A DNA stretch of 64,000 nucleotides from JAFNAG01 sp041501225 (GCA_041501225.1 JBGQNR010000007.1:1-64000), one strand, 5' to 3'. Numbered from the stretch's first letter, positions 52,598 through 61,778 are shown. Numbers and translations are program-made. The notes: generated from the sequence alone by a model not told the origin.

Positions 52598-54232
52598 CTA
52601 CAGTTTTTGCAGCAAAACCGTGCCCGACCCGGCCCCTTGAATCCTGGCCCGGATCTGGACCTTCTGGCCGATGCCGGGTATCGTCAGGATCAGTGAATGG
52701 GTCCGACCCTGCTCAGGACGCAGCAGCGACGGCTGCGCGATCCCGTCCAGCAGAACCTCCGCACCGGAGATACTGAAGGAGACTCCTCCCTCGGCGACGA
52801 AGCGCAGACGATACTGGGTTGCCGCATCGATTCTCTTTGAAATGTCCAAATCGAGGCTGCCGTTTGTCCAACGGCCGGCGGCATCGTCGGCCCACAATCG
52901 CGCCTGATCATTCCAGGTCCTGGGAGGTGCGCTGTTCGCGGCGAACACTGCCAACCGGCGGATCGCCGGTGTGCCCGCAGATTGCGTGCACCGCAGCCGC
53001 AGGGCTTCGAGGGAGATGGGCTCGATCGGCTGAAGGCGCATCTGGCCGATGGCGGTACCGTTGCCGACCGGGATCCATTTCCCCTGTGCCAGCCCTTCGA
53101 GCACATACTCCCTGACCTGTTCGCCCAGGCTGATATCTTCCTGCATGATCACGTGGTCAACCTTGGAGGGCTCTTTGAGTTTGAGCTCCAGGGTTGCGCC
53201 GGATCCGCGCGTCTCGGCGAGGCTCCGGCCGAAACGGCGTCGCACCTCATCGCCGAATTCCTGAACGCGGGCGACATCGACTGCCGGAATGAGCCCGCTG
53301 CGGTCGGGGGTGAGATTCAGCAGCAGATTGGCTCCTCGCCCTACGGATCGATAGTAAATTTCCATCAGTTGATCGAGGGACATGATCCGGGCCTGATTCG
53401 TGGTACTCCAGAACCAGTTGGGACGGCGCAGCGAGACGTCGACTTCGTTAGGCCTCCAGACATCGCCGTCCGGGTCCCCATGCATTGCGGTCGCAATTCC
53501 GGTTTTGGCATCGCGTGCGGGGAGAGCATTCCAGGCTGGATAGGGCGCAAAGCCCATCTCGTTGCCGACCCACCGAATCGTGGCATGCGGCCCCTGGAAG
53601 ATCATCGCTTCGGGCGCATACTTCTGCAGGATGTCCCCGACCGGAACTACCTGGCTGCCGTCGAACCAGATTTCGGTGATCGGTCCGTATTTGGACAGCA
53701 ACTCAGTCAGCTGGTTTCGATAGATGGCGTTGTATGCCTGCTGCTCTGCCGCCGTCTTGCAGCGCCCGCCCGTGCCGGCGCCATGTTTCGCATCCTGCGG
53801 TGACAGGTAGATTCCCAGCTTGATTCCTCGTTTTTTGCACGACGCTAGCAGATCGGCGACCACATCCCCCTTGCCGCCGCGCCACGAGGTGCCCTTGATG
53901 CTGTAATCCGTTGTCTCGGTCGGCCACATGCAAAACCCGCCGGCGTGCTTGGCGACGAAAACGATGTACTTCGCTCCCATTTTGACCGCGGTATCCACCC
54001 ACTGATCCGTGTCCAGCATGTCAGGATTGATGACGGAGGGCGGCGTGGAAAGGTCGTCATACTCCTTGTCCTGCCAGGTGTTCGGTGCGAAGTGGATGAA
54101 CATACCCACGCCGAGGTCCTGCCAGGCGCGCTGCTGCGCGCTCGGGAGTGCCTTCGGGCCTGGCTGCGCGGCATCTTGTGGGAGACCGAGCGCCGGCAAT
54201 AGCAATCCCAGTGCAACCCATAAACGAATCAT
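52598..54232 (-). CDS. Exported GH29 alpha-L-fucosidase
   Basis: A 544-aa exported glycosidase. A signal peptide (about 1-18) is followed by WQDLGVGMFIHFAPNTW, the GH29 opening, KYIVFVAKHAGGFCMWPTET with substrate-binding His, GIKLGIYLSPQD, and the nucleophile Asp in ITEIWFDGSQVV. A C-terminal beta-sandwich ends the protein. I place the start at ATG 54232 (ggtgggaggaacc upstream), since the frame to 54331 has no conserved sequence. It probably cleaves alpha-L-fucose; the assignment to the A or B subfamily is open. A second, broken GH29 start lies at 60850. Confidence 0.9.
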   Translation of the reverse strand: MIRLWVALGLLLPALGLPQDAAQPGPKALPSAQQRAWQDLGVGMFIHFAPNTWQDKEYDDLSTPPSVINPDMLDTDQWVDTAVKMGAKYIVFVAKHAGGFCMWPTETTDYSIKGTSWRGGKGDVVADLLASCKKRGIKLGIYLSPQDAKHGAGTGGRCKTAAEQQAYNAIYRNQLTELLSKYGPITEIWFDGSQVVPVGDILQKYAPEAMIFQGPHATIRWVGNEMGFAPYPAWNALPARDAKTGIATAMHGDPDGDVWRPNEVDVSLRRPNWFWSTTNQARIMSLDQLMEIYYRSVGRGANLLLNLTPDRSGLIPAVDVARVQEFGDEVRRRFGRSLAETRGSGATLELKLKEPSKVDHVIMQEDISLGEQVREYVLEGLAQGKWIPVGNGTAIGQMRLQPIEPISLEALRLRCTQSAGTPAIRRLAVFAANSAPPRTWNDQARLWADDAAGRWTNGSLDLDISKRIDAATQYRLRFVAEGGVSFSISGAEVLLDGIAQPSLLRPEQGRTHSLILTIPGIGQKVQIRARIQGAGSGTVLLQKL

Positions 54233-54269
54233 GGTTCCTCCCACCGATGATCTGAAAACCCCTTCGGCT

Positions 54270-56090
54270 CTACTCCCACTCGATGGTGCCCGGCGGCTTG
54301 GAGGTGAGGTCGAGGCAAAGTCCGGAAACACCGTTCAGTGCCAGGATACTTTCACGCAGTTCGTGGATCAGTTCTTCAGGCAGCTGCGCCGGCGCTGCGG
54401 TCATGGCGCGCTCCGAGTGCACGGGGCGTATTACCACGAGCTCCTGCCCGCGCCCGTCGAAGGACATCGGCAGGATGCAGGTGGGGCACTGCCAGATTTC
54501 CTGGTAGACGTTGTGACGCTTAAGACCTTCCATAACGAGGTGATCGGCTTCCCTGAGCAGGTCGAGCCGCTTGCGTGTCACGGTGGCGGGCAGGAGCGCG
54601 CACGATGACGGGTGCGTTTTCATCAAGTTCCAGACGCAGCGGTTGATGCCCGGAACATCTCGGAAGATTGTACCCGCCACTTCGACCAGCTCCTTCCACG
54701 GCCGGTTTCCGCTCAGCATCACGGGGTGCTCGTAGGAACGCAGATCGGCCTTTACCCCCACCGAACGGATCGGCAACACGCGACCTTCCAGGCCGAGGGG
54801 TGCGACCAGCCGTTGCACGCCGGCTTCCATCCCGGTGAAATCCACGGCGTCCGGCTTGCCGTCGGAACAGAGGAGGCGCACTCCGAGTCCCGGCCCGGGG
54901 AAAGGATGCCTCCACACCAGATCGTGCTCGATTCCCAGAAGCTCGCCGAGTTCCCGAACCTCGGTCTTGTAGAGATCGGTGAGCGGCTCGATCACCCGGC
55001 CTTTGGAGATCATCTCCTGGATGATCGGCACGCGGTTGTGGTGGGTTTTGATGACATCCGCGCGTTTCGTGCCGCCGGTTTCGATTGTATCCGGGTAAAT
55101 CGTGCCCTGGCCCAGGAGATGATGCTCGATGCCCAAATTGCGCGCCTCGCGTTCGAATACCCGGATGAAGGTGTCGCCGATGATGCGCCGTTTTTTTTCG
55201 GGTTCGACCACGCCTGCCAGTGCCGCGAGGAAATCCTCCGATGCGTCGACAAAATGCAGGTTTTGGCTGATGCCCATCTCGCCGAAGCGACGCACGACCT
55301 CCTTGCTCTCGTTTTTGCGCATCAGGCCGTTGTCGATGTGAAGGAGGTGCAGGTGCTCAGGCCCGAGCGCCATGCTAAGGAGCTTTGCCGCCACGGTGGA
55401 ATCGACTCCGCCCGAGGCCAGCAGGAAGACCGATTCCCCGCCGACCTGGTCGCGGGTTCGCCGTACCCGCTCGTCGATGTAGCTCCCCATGGTCCAGCTC
55501 GGCTTGCATCCGCAGATCTCGAGCACAAAGTTTCTGATCATGAGCTCGCCGTGAACCGTGTCGTCGACTTCGGGATGAAACTGGAAACCATAGCGCCGCA
55601 ACTTTTCGGAAGCGATGGCGGCAAAGCGATGGACCGTGCCGCCGGCGCCGAGGCGGGAGTAGCCGATCTCCTTGAAATCGGGGCCGACTTCGACCACCGA
55701 ATCGAAGTGGCTCATCCACACGGTCTCCACCGGGTCCAATCCTTCGAGGACGGGGCTCTCGGCGGTCATATGAAACTCGGTGTGCGCCCATTCCTGCCCG
55801 CCGTGGATAACCCGTCCGCCATAATGCTTGGCGATTTCCTGGTGGCCGAAACAGAAACCCATGATTGGGGCCGGCAGATCGTAGATCGTTTTGGTGTACT
55901 GGGAATCCTCGCCGAAGGCCGAGAAGCTGGGGCTGCCCGAAATGATGATGCCACGGCAATCCCGGAATGCCTCGATGGGATCGTCCGGCTGATGGATTTC
56001 CGCAAGGACATGCAACTTGCGGACCTTGGTCGCAATGAGGTGGGCGTACTGGCCTCCGAAGTCGATTACCGCAACGGTGTCATGTTTCAT
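54270..56090 (-). CDS. guaA: GMP synthase (glutamine-hydrolysing)
   Basis: A 606-aa cytosolic enzyme turning XMP into GMP. The glutaminase half has the catalytic Cys in GFCFGHQE and His/Glu in FQFHPEVDD. The ATP pyrophosphatase half has the P-loop LASGGVDSTVAAKL, and the C-terminal dimerisation region ends with CLDLTSKPPGTIEWE. It is about 80 residues longer than the E. coli enzyme, with the extra sequence in the C-terminal part (about 450-560), as in the long-type GuaA. ATG 56090 is chosen since MKHDTVAVIDFGGQYAHL starts the conserved region. The gene lies 37 bases upstream of GH29. Confidence 0.94.
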   Translation of the reverse strand: MKHDTVAVIDFGGQYAHLIATKVRKLHVLAEIHQPDDPIEAFRDCRGIIISGSPSFSAFGEDSQYTKTIYDLPAPIMGFCFGHQEIAKHYGGRVIHGGQEWAHTEFHMTAESPVLEGLDPVETVWMSHFDSVVEVGPDFKEIGYSRLGAGGTVHRFAAIASEKLRRYGFQFHPEVDDTVHGELMIRNFVLEICGCKPSWTMGSYIDERVRRTRDQVGGESVFLLASGGVDSTVAAKLLSMALGPEHLHLLHIDNGLMRKNESKEVVRRFGEMGISQNLHFVDASEDFLAALAGVVEPEKKRRIIGDTFIRVFEREARNLGIEHHLLGQGTIYPDTIETGGTKRADVIKTHHNRVPIIQEMISKGRVIEPLTDLYKTEVRELGELLGIEHDLVWRHPFPGPGLGVRLLCSDGKPDAVDFTGMEAGVQRLVAPLGLEGRVLPIRSVGVKADLRSYEHPVMLSGNRPWKELVEVAGTIFRDVPGINRCVWNLMKTHPSSCALLPATVTRKRLDLLREADHLVMEGLKRHNVYQEIWQCPTCILPMSFDGRGQELVVIRPVHSERAMTAAPAQLPEELIHELRESILALNGVSGLCLDLTSKPPGTIEWE

Positions 56091-56144
56091 GGGTGCAAGT
56101 ATCCAACATCCGCCTTCCACGATCAATGAAAGCCTGCATTTGTT

Positions 56145-56475
56145 CTGCGATTCATACAGTAAAAGCTAACAGCAGCCACGAATGACACGGTGCGGAATAT
56201 CCGCAACCCAAAAGCCTCAACGCAGAGCACGCAGAGGGAGCAGAGGTCGCAGATAATTTGGAAAGTAAAAAGTCTCTGCGCTCTCTGCCCCCTCTGTGGC
56301 CTCTGCGTTGATCTTTTGCTTTTCTTGCCTAAATGGCAAGGATTTGTAGGTAAGTAGTACGAATAGCCATAGCCGCAAAGAAAAGACCTGATCGCACTCC
56401 CTCGGTGGTCCCTCTCTCCTTTGGTTCTATTCGTGCCATTCGTGGCAAGGTTTTTTCCTACTATCTGAATTGCAG
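56145..56475. mobile_element. TIR-bounded element carrying family B and D repeats
   Basis: The ends ctgcgattcatac (56145-56157) and tatctgaattgcag (56462-56475) pair with about two mismatches and match those of the family A elements. Inside, agcagccacgaatgacacgg and cgtgccattcgtggcaagg form outer arms, then a complete family B repeat. So the same ends bound different interiors. With the leader of the next gene it accounts for the gap 56091-56575. Confidence 0.6.
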
Positions 56476-56575
56476 TGGATTTGTCGAACCGTCGATTTGG
56501 CTCAAAAAACCGCACCGAATTACTATCTATTTTTGCGATCCTTTGGTATTGTCACCCCATTCCGGAGGACAAATC

Positions 56576-59554
56576 ATGATCGCACTACGACGACACCTGC
56601 TTCCAGCCGTGGTCCTGGCCGCTGCGCTCGCCTGTGCGGCGCTCGTCGCCCAGACCAAAACCGCACCCCCCGCCCAGGCAAAGCCTGCGGTTGCTGTGCC
56701 CGCGCAGGCCGCTGCCGGCAAGATCACGGGCCCCAAAGAAGAGTGGGGCCACAATGTTGGCGACGACTATTTCCTGGCCAATTATCAGCAGCTCATTGCC
56801 TACTGGCACAAGCTCGAGAAGGAATCGCCGCGCATCCGCGTCCAGGAGATTGGCAAATCGACCGAAAAACGGCCGCAGTTGATGGCGATCATCACGGCGC
56901 CGGAAAACTTCAAGATGCTTGATCGCTATAAGGAGATTTCGGGGCGGCTGTCCCACGCGGAAGGGCTGACCGATGCGCAGGCGCAGGCCCTGGCGAAAGA
57001 GGGCAAGGGAGTCGTATGGATCGACGGCGGTTTGCATGCAACCGAATGCCTGGGAGCGCAGCAGCTGCTGGAGCTGGTTTACCAGATGGTTTCCCAGACC
57101 GACGAAGAGACCATGCGGTTTCTGAAAGACGTGATTCTCCTGTGTGTCCCGGCCAATCCGGACGGATGGGACCTCGTGTCCGACCAGTACATGAAGTACG
57201 GCAACATGAGCACGCCTGTCCTCTACAACCACTATGCCGGTCACGACGACAACCGGGATTCCTTCATGAACGCGCTCGATGAGACCACCAACGTGAGCCG
57301 GGTCATGTACCGGGAGTGGTTTCCGCAGGTCATGTACAACCATCATCAGACGGGGCCGGCGGGCTCGGTGATGTTCGCACCTCCGTTTCGCGATCCGTTC
57401 AACTACTTCTTCCATCCCATGCTTCCTGCCGACATTGACCTGATTGGCTCGATCATGGCCACTCGCTTCATCGCGGAGGGGAAGCCGGGGGTAGTGTCGC
57501 GCAAAGGCGCAAGCTATTCGACATGGTGGAACGGCGGTTTTCGGACCACAGCCTATTTCCACAACCAGATTGGGATTTTGACCGAAGCGATTGGCAACCC
57601 GACGCCGATCAGCATCCCGTTCACGACGCGCTTCGCCATCGGCGACTCGAATATGTGGTGGCCGATTCCGCCCCAGGAAGTCTGGCATTTCCGGCAGTCG
57701 ATTGACTACTCGATTACCGCCGACCGCGCGATCCTGGACTTCGCGTCGAGGTACCGGGAGACCGTGCTCTATCGTATCTACGAGATGGGTCGCGACGAAA
57801 TCAAGTGGGGCAGTGAAGATCACTGGACCTTCACGCCGCATAAGCTGGAGAGAATTGCGGCTCAGGTTGCGGCAGCGGCTCCTCCGGCCGCCGCAGGAGC
57901 AGCCGGCGGCCGAGGCGGTGCGGGCGGAGGTGGTGGCCGTGGCGGCAGCGGAGGCGGACCGGCCTTATATGCCGCACTGACAACGAAGGAACTGCGTGAT
58001 CCGCGCGGTTTCATCATTCCGTCGAACCAGGATGAATTCGGCAGCGCAACGCGCTTTGTTAACGCGCTCATCAAATCCGGAATCACGGTGATGCGTGCCA
58101 CGGCGCCATTCACAGTAGCGGGCAAGCAGTACCCTGCCAACTCCTACGTCGTGAAGACGGCGCAGGCGTTCCGGCCTCATGTAATGGATATGTTCGAGCC
58201 GCAGGATCACCCGGACGATATCGCGTATCCGGGCGCGGCGCCGACACCGCCGTACGACGTTGCCGGATGGACTCTTGCGTATCAGATGGGCGTGCAGTTC
58301 GATCGGATCCTCGATGGTTTCGACGGACCCTTCGAAATCCTGAAAGACCTCGCGAAGCCTCTGGCCGGGACGGTCAAGAGCGCGCAAGGCGCTCCCGCTG
58401 GTTACTACTTCAGCCACAAAGCGACCGACAGCTTCATCGCCATCAATCGCCTGCTGGCGGCGAACGAAGAGGTTTCCTGGCTGAAAGACGGCCCCATGGG
58501 CCTGGGCACTTTTTATGTTGCTGCCAAGCCGACGACGCTCGCGATCCTGCAGAAGGCAGCAGCGGATCTGGGGCTGACCTTCACGGCGACCAATACAGCG
58601 CCGACCGGTCCGGCTTCGAAGCTGCGCAAGTTGCGCATCGGGCTCGCTGATCACGTGGGCGGCGGCATGCCTGCAGGCTGGACCCGATTGATCTTCAAGA
58701 ACTTCGAATTCCCGTTTGTAGAAGACACCAACGATGTCTACCCACCCGACATCAACGCCGGTAACCTGCGCGCCAAGTACGACGTGCTGGTCTTCAACGG
58801 CGAAAGCCTGGGCGGCGGTGGCGGCGGACGGGGCGGTGGCGGCGGCGCTGCGTTCGGTGGCGATATGCCGCCTGGAACCGGCGGAGACGTTCCACCCGGG
58901 GCGGCCGCCGGCGCCGGCGCCCAAGCCGGCGGTCGTGGCGGTCGTGGCGGCGGGCAGGCAGGCGCGCGTGCGGCCAATGATGATCGGCCGGCTCCGCTCC
59001 CGGAACCGGAGAAGTATGCGCGGCGGCGCGGCAGCCTCACCGCGGAAGGGTTCGCGGCGCTCAGGCAATTCGTTGAGGACGGCGGTACGATCATTGCCAT
59101 GGGCAGCTCAGCAAATGGCGCGGTTCAGCAGTTCAAACTGCCGCTCACCAACCATCTGGTCAAGGCCGACGGCTCGGCCATTCCGCGCACGGACTACTAC
59201 GTGCCGGGCTCGATCCTGCGCGTTGCCGTCGATCCGAATAATCTGCTGGCGCACGGTTATGGCGATCAGACGGACATTTTCTTCAGCAACAGTTCCGTCT
59301 GGAAAGTGAACCCGAGCGCATCCGGTCCGGCGGTCCACTCGGTAGCATGGTTCCCGAATGATGCGCCGCTCCGCAGCGGCTGGGCGTGGGGCCAGAAGTA
59401 CCTCGATAAAGGGGTCGAGATGGTCGAAGCGTCGATCGGGAAAGGCCGGGTGATTCTGTTCGGGAACGAACTGCTCTTCCGCTCTGAGCCGCACGGCAGC
59501 TACAAATTCTTCTTCAACGCTTTGTACCTGTCCGTGGCGGAAGGGCTGAAGTAA
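56576..59554 (+). CDS. Large exported M14 family metallopeptidase
   Basis: A 992-aa exported protein. After a signal peptide (about 1-26) and a Pro/Ala linker comes an M14 domain: zinc ligands His and Glu in GGLHATECLGAQ (about 157-168), NPDGWDLVSDQ, a third His in MYNHHQTGP, and a Glu in GILTEAIGNP. The rest (about 450-992) is beta-rich and has three glycine/arginine-rich loops (GGRGGAGGGGGRGGSGGG, GGGGGGRGGGGGAAFGG, GGRGGRGGGQAG). ATG 56576 has ccggaggac upstream; the longer frame from 56405 runs into the mobile element. A terminator follows at 59609. Confidence 0.88.
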   Translation: MIALRRHLLPAVVLAAALACAALVAQTKTAPPAQAKPAVAVPAQAAAGKITGPKEEWGHNVGDDYFLANYQQLIAYWHKLEKESPRIRVQEIGKSTEKRPQLMAIITAPENFKMLDRYKEISGRLSHAEGLTDAQAQALAKEGKGVVWIDGGLHATECLGAQQLLELVYQMVSQTDEETMRFLKDVILLCVPANPDGWDLVSDQYMKYGNMSTPVLYNHYAGHDDNRDSFMNALDETTNVSRVMYREWFPQVMYNHHQTGPAGSVMFAPPFRDPFNYFFHPMLPADIDLIGSIMATRFIAEGKPGVVSRKGASYSTWWNGGFRTTAYFHNQIGILTEAIGNPTPISIPFTTRFAIGDSNMWWPIPPQEVWHFRQSIDYSITADRAILDFASRYRETVLYRIYEMGRDEIKWGSEDHWTFTPHKLERIAAQVAAAAPPAAAGAAGGRGGAGGGGGRGGSGGGPALYAALTTKELRDPRGFIIPSNQDEFGSATRFVNALIKSGITVMRATAPFTVAGKQYPANSYVVKTAQAFRPHVMDMFEPQDHPDDIAYPGAAPTPPYDVAGWTLAYQMGVQFDRILDGFDGPFEILKDLAKPLAGTVKSAQGAPAGYYFSHKATDSFIAINRLLAANEEVSWLKDGPMGLGTFYVAAKPTTLAILQKAAADLGLTFTATNTAPTGPASKLRKLRIGLADHVGGGMPAGWTRLIFKNFEFPFVEDTNDVYPPDINAGNLRAKYDVLVFNGESLGGGGGGRGGGGGAAFGGDMPPGTGGDVPPGAAAGAGAQAGGRGGRGGGQAGARAANDDRPAPLPEPEKYARRRGSLTAEGFAALRQFVEDGGTIIAMGSSANGAVQQFKLPLTNHLVKADGSAIPRTDYYVPGSILRVAVDPNNLLAHGYGDQTDIFFSNSSVWKVNPSASGPAVHSVAWFPNDAPLRSGWAWGQKYLDKGVEMVEASIGKGRVILFGNELLFRSEPHGSYKFFFNALYLSVAEGLK

Positions 59555-59608
59555 ATACGCTGCGCGCAGCATGCGTGCGCGATCCGATAACCTCGCTGGA
59601 AACAACAT

Positions 59609-59647
59609 GGGCTTGGCGACCGAGAGTCAGATCGCCAAGCCCTTTTT
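59609..59647 (+). terminator. Rho-independent terminator
   Basis: gggcttggcga (59609-59619) and tcgccaagccc (59632-59642) form a perfect 11-bp stem, loop of 12 bases, followed directly by ttttt. It lies 54 bases after the M14 gene, in the gap 59555-59767 that has nothing else. Confidence 0.85.
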
Positions 59648-59767
59648 GTATGTGATACCCCCTCCGCCTGGCTGACCCGGGGTCGCCCAGCGTGGTCATA
59701 GCTCCAATGAGTCCAGTCTGGTGGGATCCCACGCCTATTTATCAGAGATACGCGAGCGGGCTCTGCG

Positions 59768-60808
59768 TCAATCGTCCAGGGCTTGATCTCGGATTGAATT
59801 CTTCCGGTCCTTTGCGTCAAACCATTTTAGGAGATAGTAATTTGCAATGCCGATTACCGCCATTGCGGCCATGAATAGAGGGTAGGCCACGCGCCAGTTT
59901 TGAGCTCCGGTCATCATGCTCCATTCGGACATGCCGCCGATTCCCGCGAGCATGGTCAAGGGCATGAACACGGTGGTGATCATGGTCAGCCGCCTCACGA
60001 CGTGATTGGTCCGGTTTGCCACCATGGCCATCCGGTTGTTGATCATCGAGAGGTGGATCTCCATGATGGTGGCAATCAACTCTCTGCAGATCTCGATGAC
60101 CTCGAAAAACTTGGCGAGGTGATCATAGATGTCGCGAAACTCGTAGATGGCCTTGTCGCCGATATATGGCGAATCGCGACGGCACAGTTTGACCAGGATT
60201 TCCCGCTCGTAGACCAGGCTTTTCCGGATTACGAGCAGGTTGCGCCGCAGCTGCATCAATTTCACAGGCTTGAAATTGCCGTTTTCTTTAAGGATCTCCT
60301 CCTCGGCTAGATCGAGTTGATCCTGCAACGCTTCGATGGCAGCGAACTTCTCGTCCACGATGTCATCCAGCATCACCTCAAGGAGGAAATCCGGCCCCCT
60401 GCGCGCTTCTTCCAGATCGCGGCGCACGGTGGTTTCGAGATGATCGGCGAACAACTTGTCCCCCTGCCCATGGGAATGCACGGACACGAGGAATCTTTCT
60501 CCGAGGAAGAAATTGACTTCTTCCACGCTGGCTGCGCCGTCGACGGGCCGGTAACGGTTGAACAGGATGAAAGTGTGTCCGGGAAACTCCTCCATCTTGG
60601 GCACCTGGTCTTCATCCAGGCAGTCCTCGATGGCGAGAGGGTGCAATCCCAAAGGCTCAACCAGGGCATTCAGGTCTTCAGCACCGGGATCCGTGAAATC
60701 GATCCAGATGAACTTGTTTCCCTGCCGCATGGAAAGAACTTCCAGCAGAGATGCCACTTTTTCGAGACCCTTCCCTGGCGCGATACAAAAGTAGCGACCG
60801 GCTCCCAT
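59768..60808 (-). CDS. corA: CorA family divalent metal transporter, GMS variant
   Basis: A 346-aa protein of the CorA/Mrs2 family. A long cytoplasmic alpha/beta and helical part is followed by two C-terminal membrane segments (about 285-305 and 318-336). The conserved pore-end motif (Y)GMN is replaced by GGMSEWSMMTG (GMS at 59927-59935). Members normally import Mg2+ or Co2+; the GMN change may alter selectivity or mark export-type or ZntB-like subgroups. The ATG at 60808 has aggcaggaacg upstream, and a perfect inverted repeat (60828-60924) lies in its leader. Confidence 0.85.
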   Translation of the reverse strand: MGAGRYFCIAPGKGLEKVASLLEVLSMRQGNKFIWIDFTDPGAEDLNALVEPLGLHPLAIEDCLDEDQVPKMEEFPGHTFILFNRYRPVDGAASVEEVNFFLGERFLVSVHSHGQGDKLFADHLETTVRRDLEEARRGPDFLLEVMLDDIVDEKFAAIEALQDQLDLAEEEILKENGNFKPVKLMQLRRNLLVIRKSLVYEREILVKLCRRDSPYIGDKAIYEFRDIYDHLAKFFEVIEICRELIATIMEIHLSMINNRMAMVANRTNHVVRRLTMITTVFMPLTMLAGIGGMSEWSMMTGAQNWRVAYPLFMAAMAVIGIANYYLLKWFDAKDRKNSIRDQALDD

Positions 60809-60827
60809 TCGTTCCTGCCTTTCAAAA

Positions 60828-60924
60828 AAATCGGTGCCAGGCTACTATTTCACCAATTTCGCGGCAAACCACCTATCCCAATTGCGGCCTGGAAATTGGT
60901 GAAATAGTAGCCTGGCACCGATTT
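60828..60924. repeat. Perfect 32-bp inverted repeat element
   Basis: The arms 60828-60859 and 60893-60924 are perfect inverted copies (aaatcggtgccaggctacta and on), separated by 33 bases that contain the sequence aattgcggcc. It lies between the CorA start and the GH29 remnant, whose frame it breaks at the end of the arm. It may be a mobile repeat, a deletion scar, or a terminator for the minus-strand genes before it. Confidence 0.75.
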
Positions 60925-61059
60925 GCTTAAGATGCCGAGCTTGGCGTCGGCGAACCACTGCATCCGCTTGTCTTTTTCCTGGTCCGTCTCCTGCGTGAAG
61001 GCGGACATAAGACAGAAACAACCGCAAATCAGCAGGGGGAGCAGGGGCTTTCGGCTCAT
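60850..61059 (-). pseudogene. GH29 alpha-L-fucosidase remnant, N-terminus only
   Basis: A 69-aa frame. Residues 1-22 are a signal peptide, followed by TDQEKDKRMQWFADAKLGI, which matches the very start of mature GH29 fucosidases, just before their FIHWG motif. From there the frame runs into the inverted repeat 60828-60924 and ends. All catalytic parts are missing. Its ATG overlaps the superoxide dismutase stop (ATGA), so it may still be translated. The intact gene at 52598 is not a close copy in the signal peptide region. Confidence 0.75.
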
Positions 61060-61778
61060 GCGTCGAGATTCTTTTCGGCAAAGTCCCAGTTCACAAGCTT
61101 ATCCACAAAGGCTTTGATATAGTCGGCGCGCCGGTTCTGGTAATCCAGATAATAGGCATGCTCCCAGACGTCGATCGTCAACAGCGGCTTGATATCTTTG
61201 GCTATGGGCGTATCCGCATTGGCGGTCTTCATGACCTTCAGTTGGCCGCCATCCAGCATCAGCCAGGCCCAGCCGCTGCCGAATTGAGTAACGGCCGCGT
61301 TGGAAAACTCATCGGCGAATTTCTGATAGCTGCCAAAGGATGCCAGGATTCTATCCCGGATCTTGCCCTTCGGCTCGCCGCCGCCGGCGGGCTTCATGCT
61401 GTTCCAGTAAAACGTGTGATTAAAAACCTGGGCTGCGTTATTGAAGAGCGAGGCCTGTTCTGCCCTGCCCGACGTTTTTTTGATGATGTCCACGAGCGAC
61501 ATGGTTGCGAACTCAGTGCCCGCGATCATCTTGAGCACATTGTTGACATAAGTCTGGTGGTGTTTGCCGTAGTGGAACGAGATGGTATTTTCGGAAATGG
61601 AGGGCGCCAGGGCGCTCTGGGCATAGGGCAACGGGGGCAGCTCAATGGCGGCCGGCTTCTGGTGCGCCGACGCCGGCTTCCCGGCATCCGTCAGCGCAAA
61701 GGCAAAAGCAGCGACGGCAGTGCCCGATTGAATCAAGAATTCCCTGCGGTTGGCAGCGGACGTGTCTTCTGGTTTCAT
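61056..61778 (-). CDS. Exported Fe/Mn superoxide dismutase
   Basis: A 240-aa enzyme with a twin-arginine signal peptide (ANRREFLIQSGTAVAAFAF, about 9-27), so it is made folded and sent across the inner membrane. The metal ligands of Fe/Mn SOD are present: His in SFHYGKHH, His in FNHTFYW, Asp and His in DVWEHAYYLDYQ. It would remove superoxide in the periplasm. The ATG has aaggagccaag upstream. Whether Fe or Mn is used cannot be read with confidence. The stop overlaps the GH29 remnant start. Confidence 0.9.
   Translation of the reverse strand: MKPEDTSAANRREFLIQSGTAVAAFAFALTDAGKPASAHQKPAAIELPPLPYAQSALAPSISENTISFHYGKHHQTYVNNVLKMIAGTEFATMSLVDIIKKTSGRAEQASLFNNAAQVFNHTFYWNSMKPAGGGEPKGKIRDRILASFGSYQKFADEFSNAAVTQFGSGWAWLMLDGGQLKVMKTANADTPIAKDIKPLLTIDVWEHAYYLDYQNRRADYIKAFVDKLVNWDFAEKNLDA

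Noticed and set aside
54612..56129. 505-aa open frame on the plus strand
   Set aside because: It is antisense to guaA, whose catalytic motifs are complete.
56585..57841. 418-aa open frame on the minus strand
   Set aside because: Antisense shadow of the large M14 peptidase gene.
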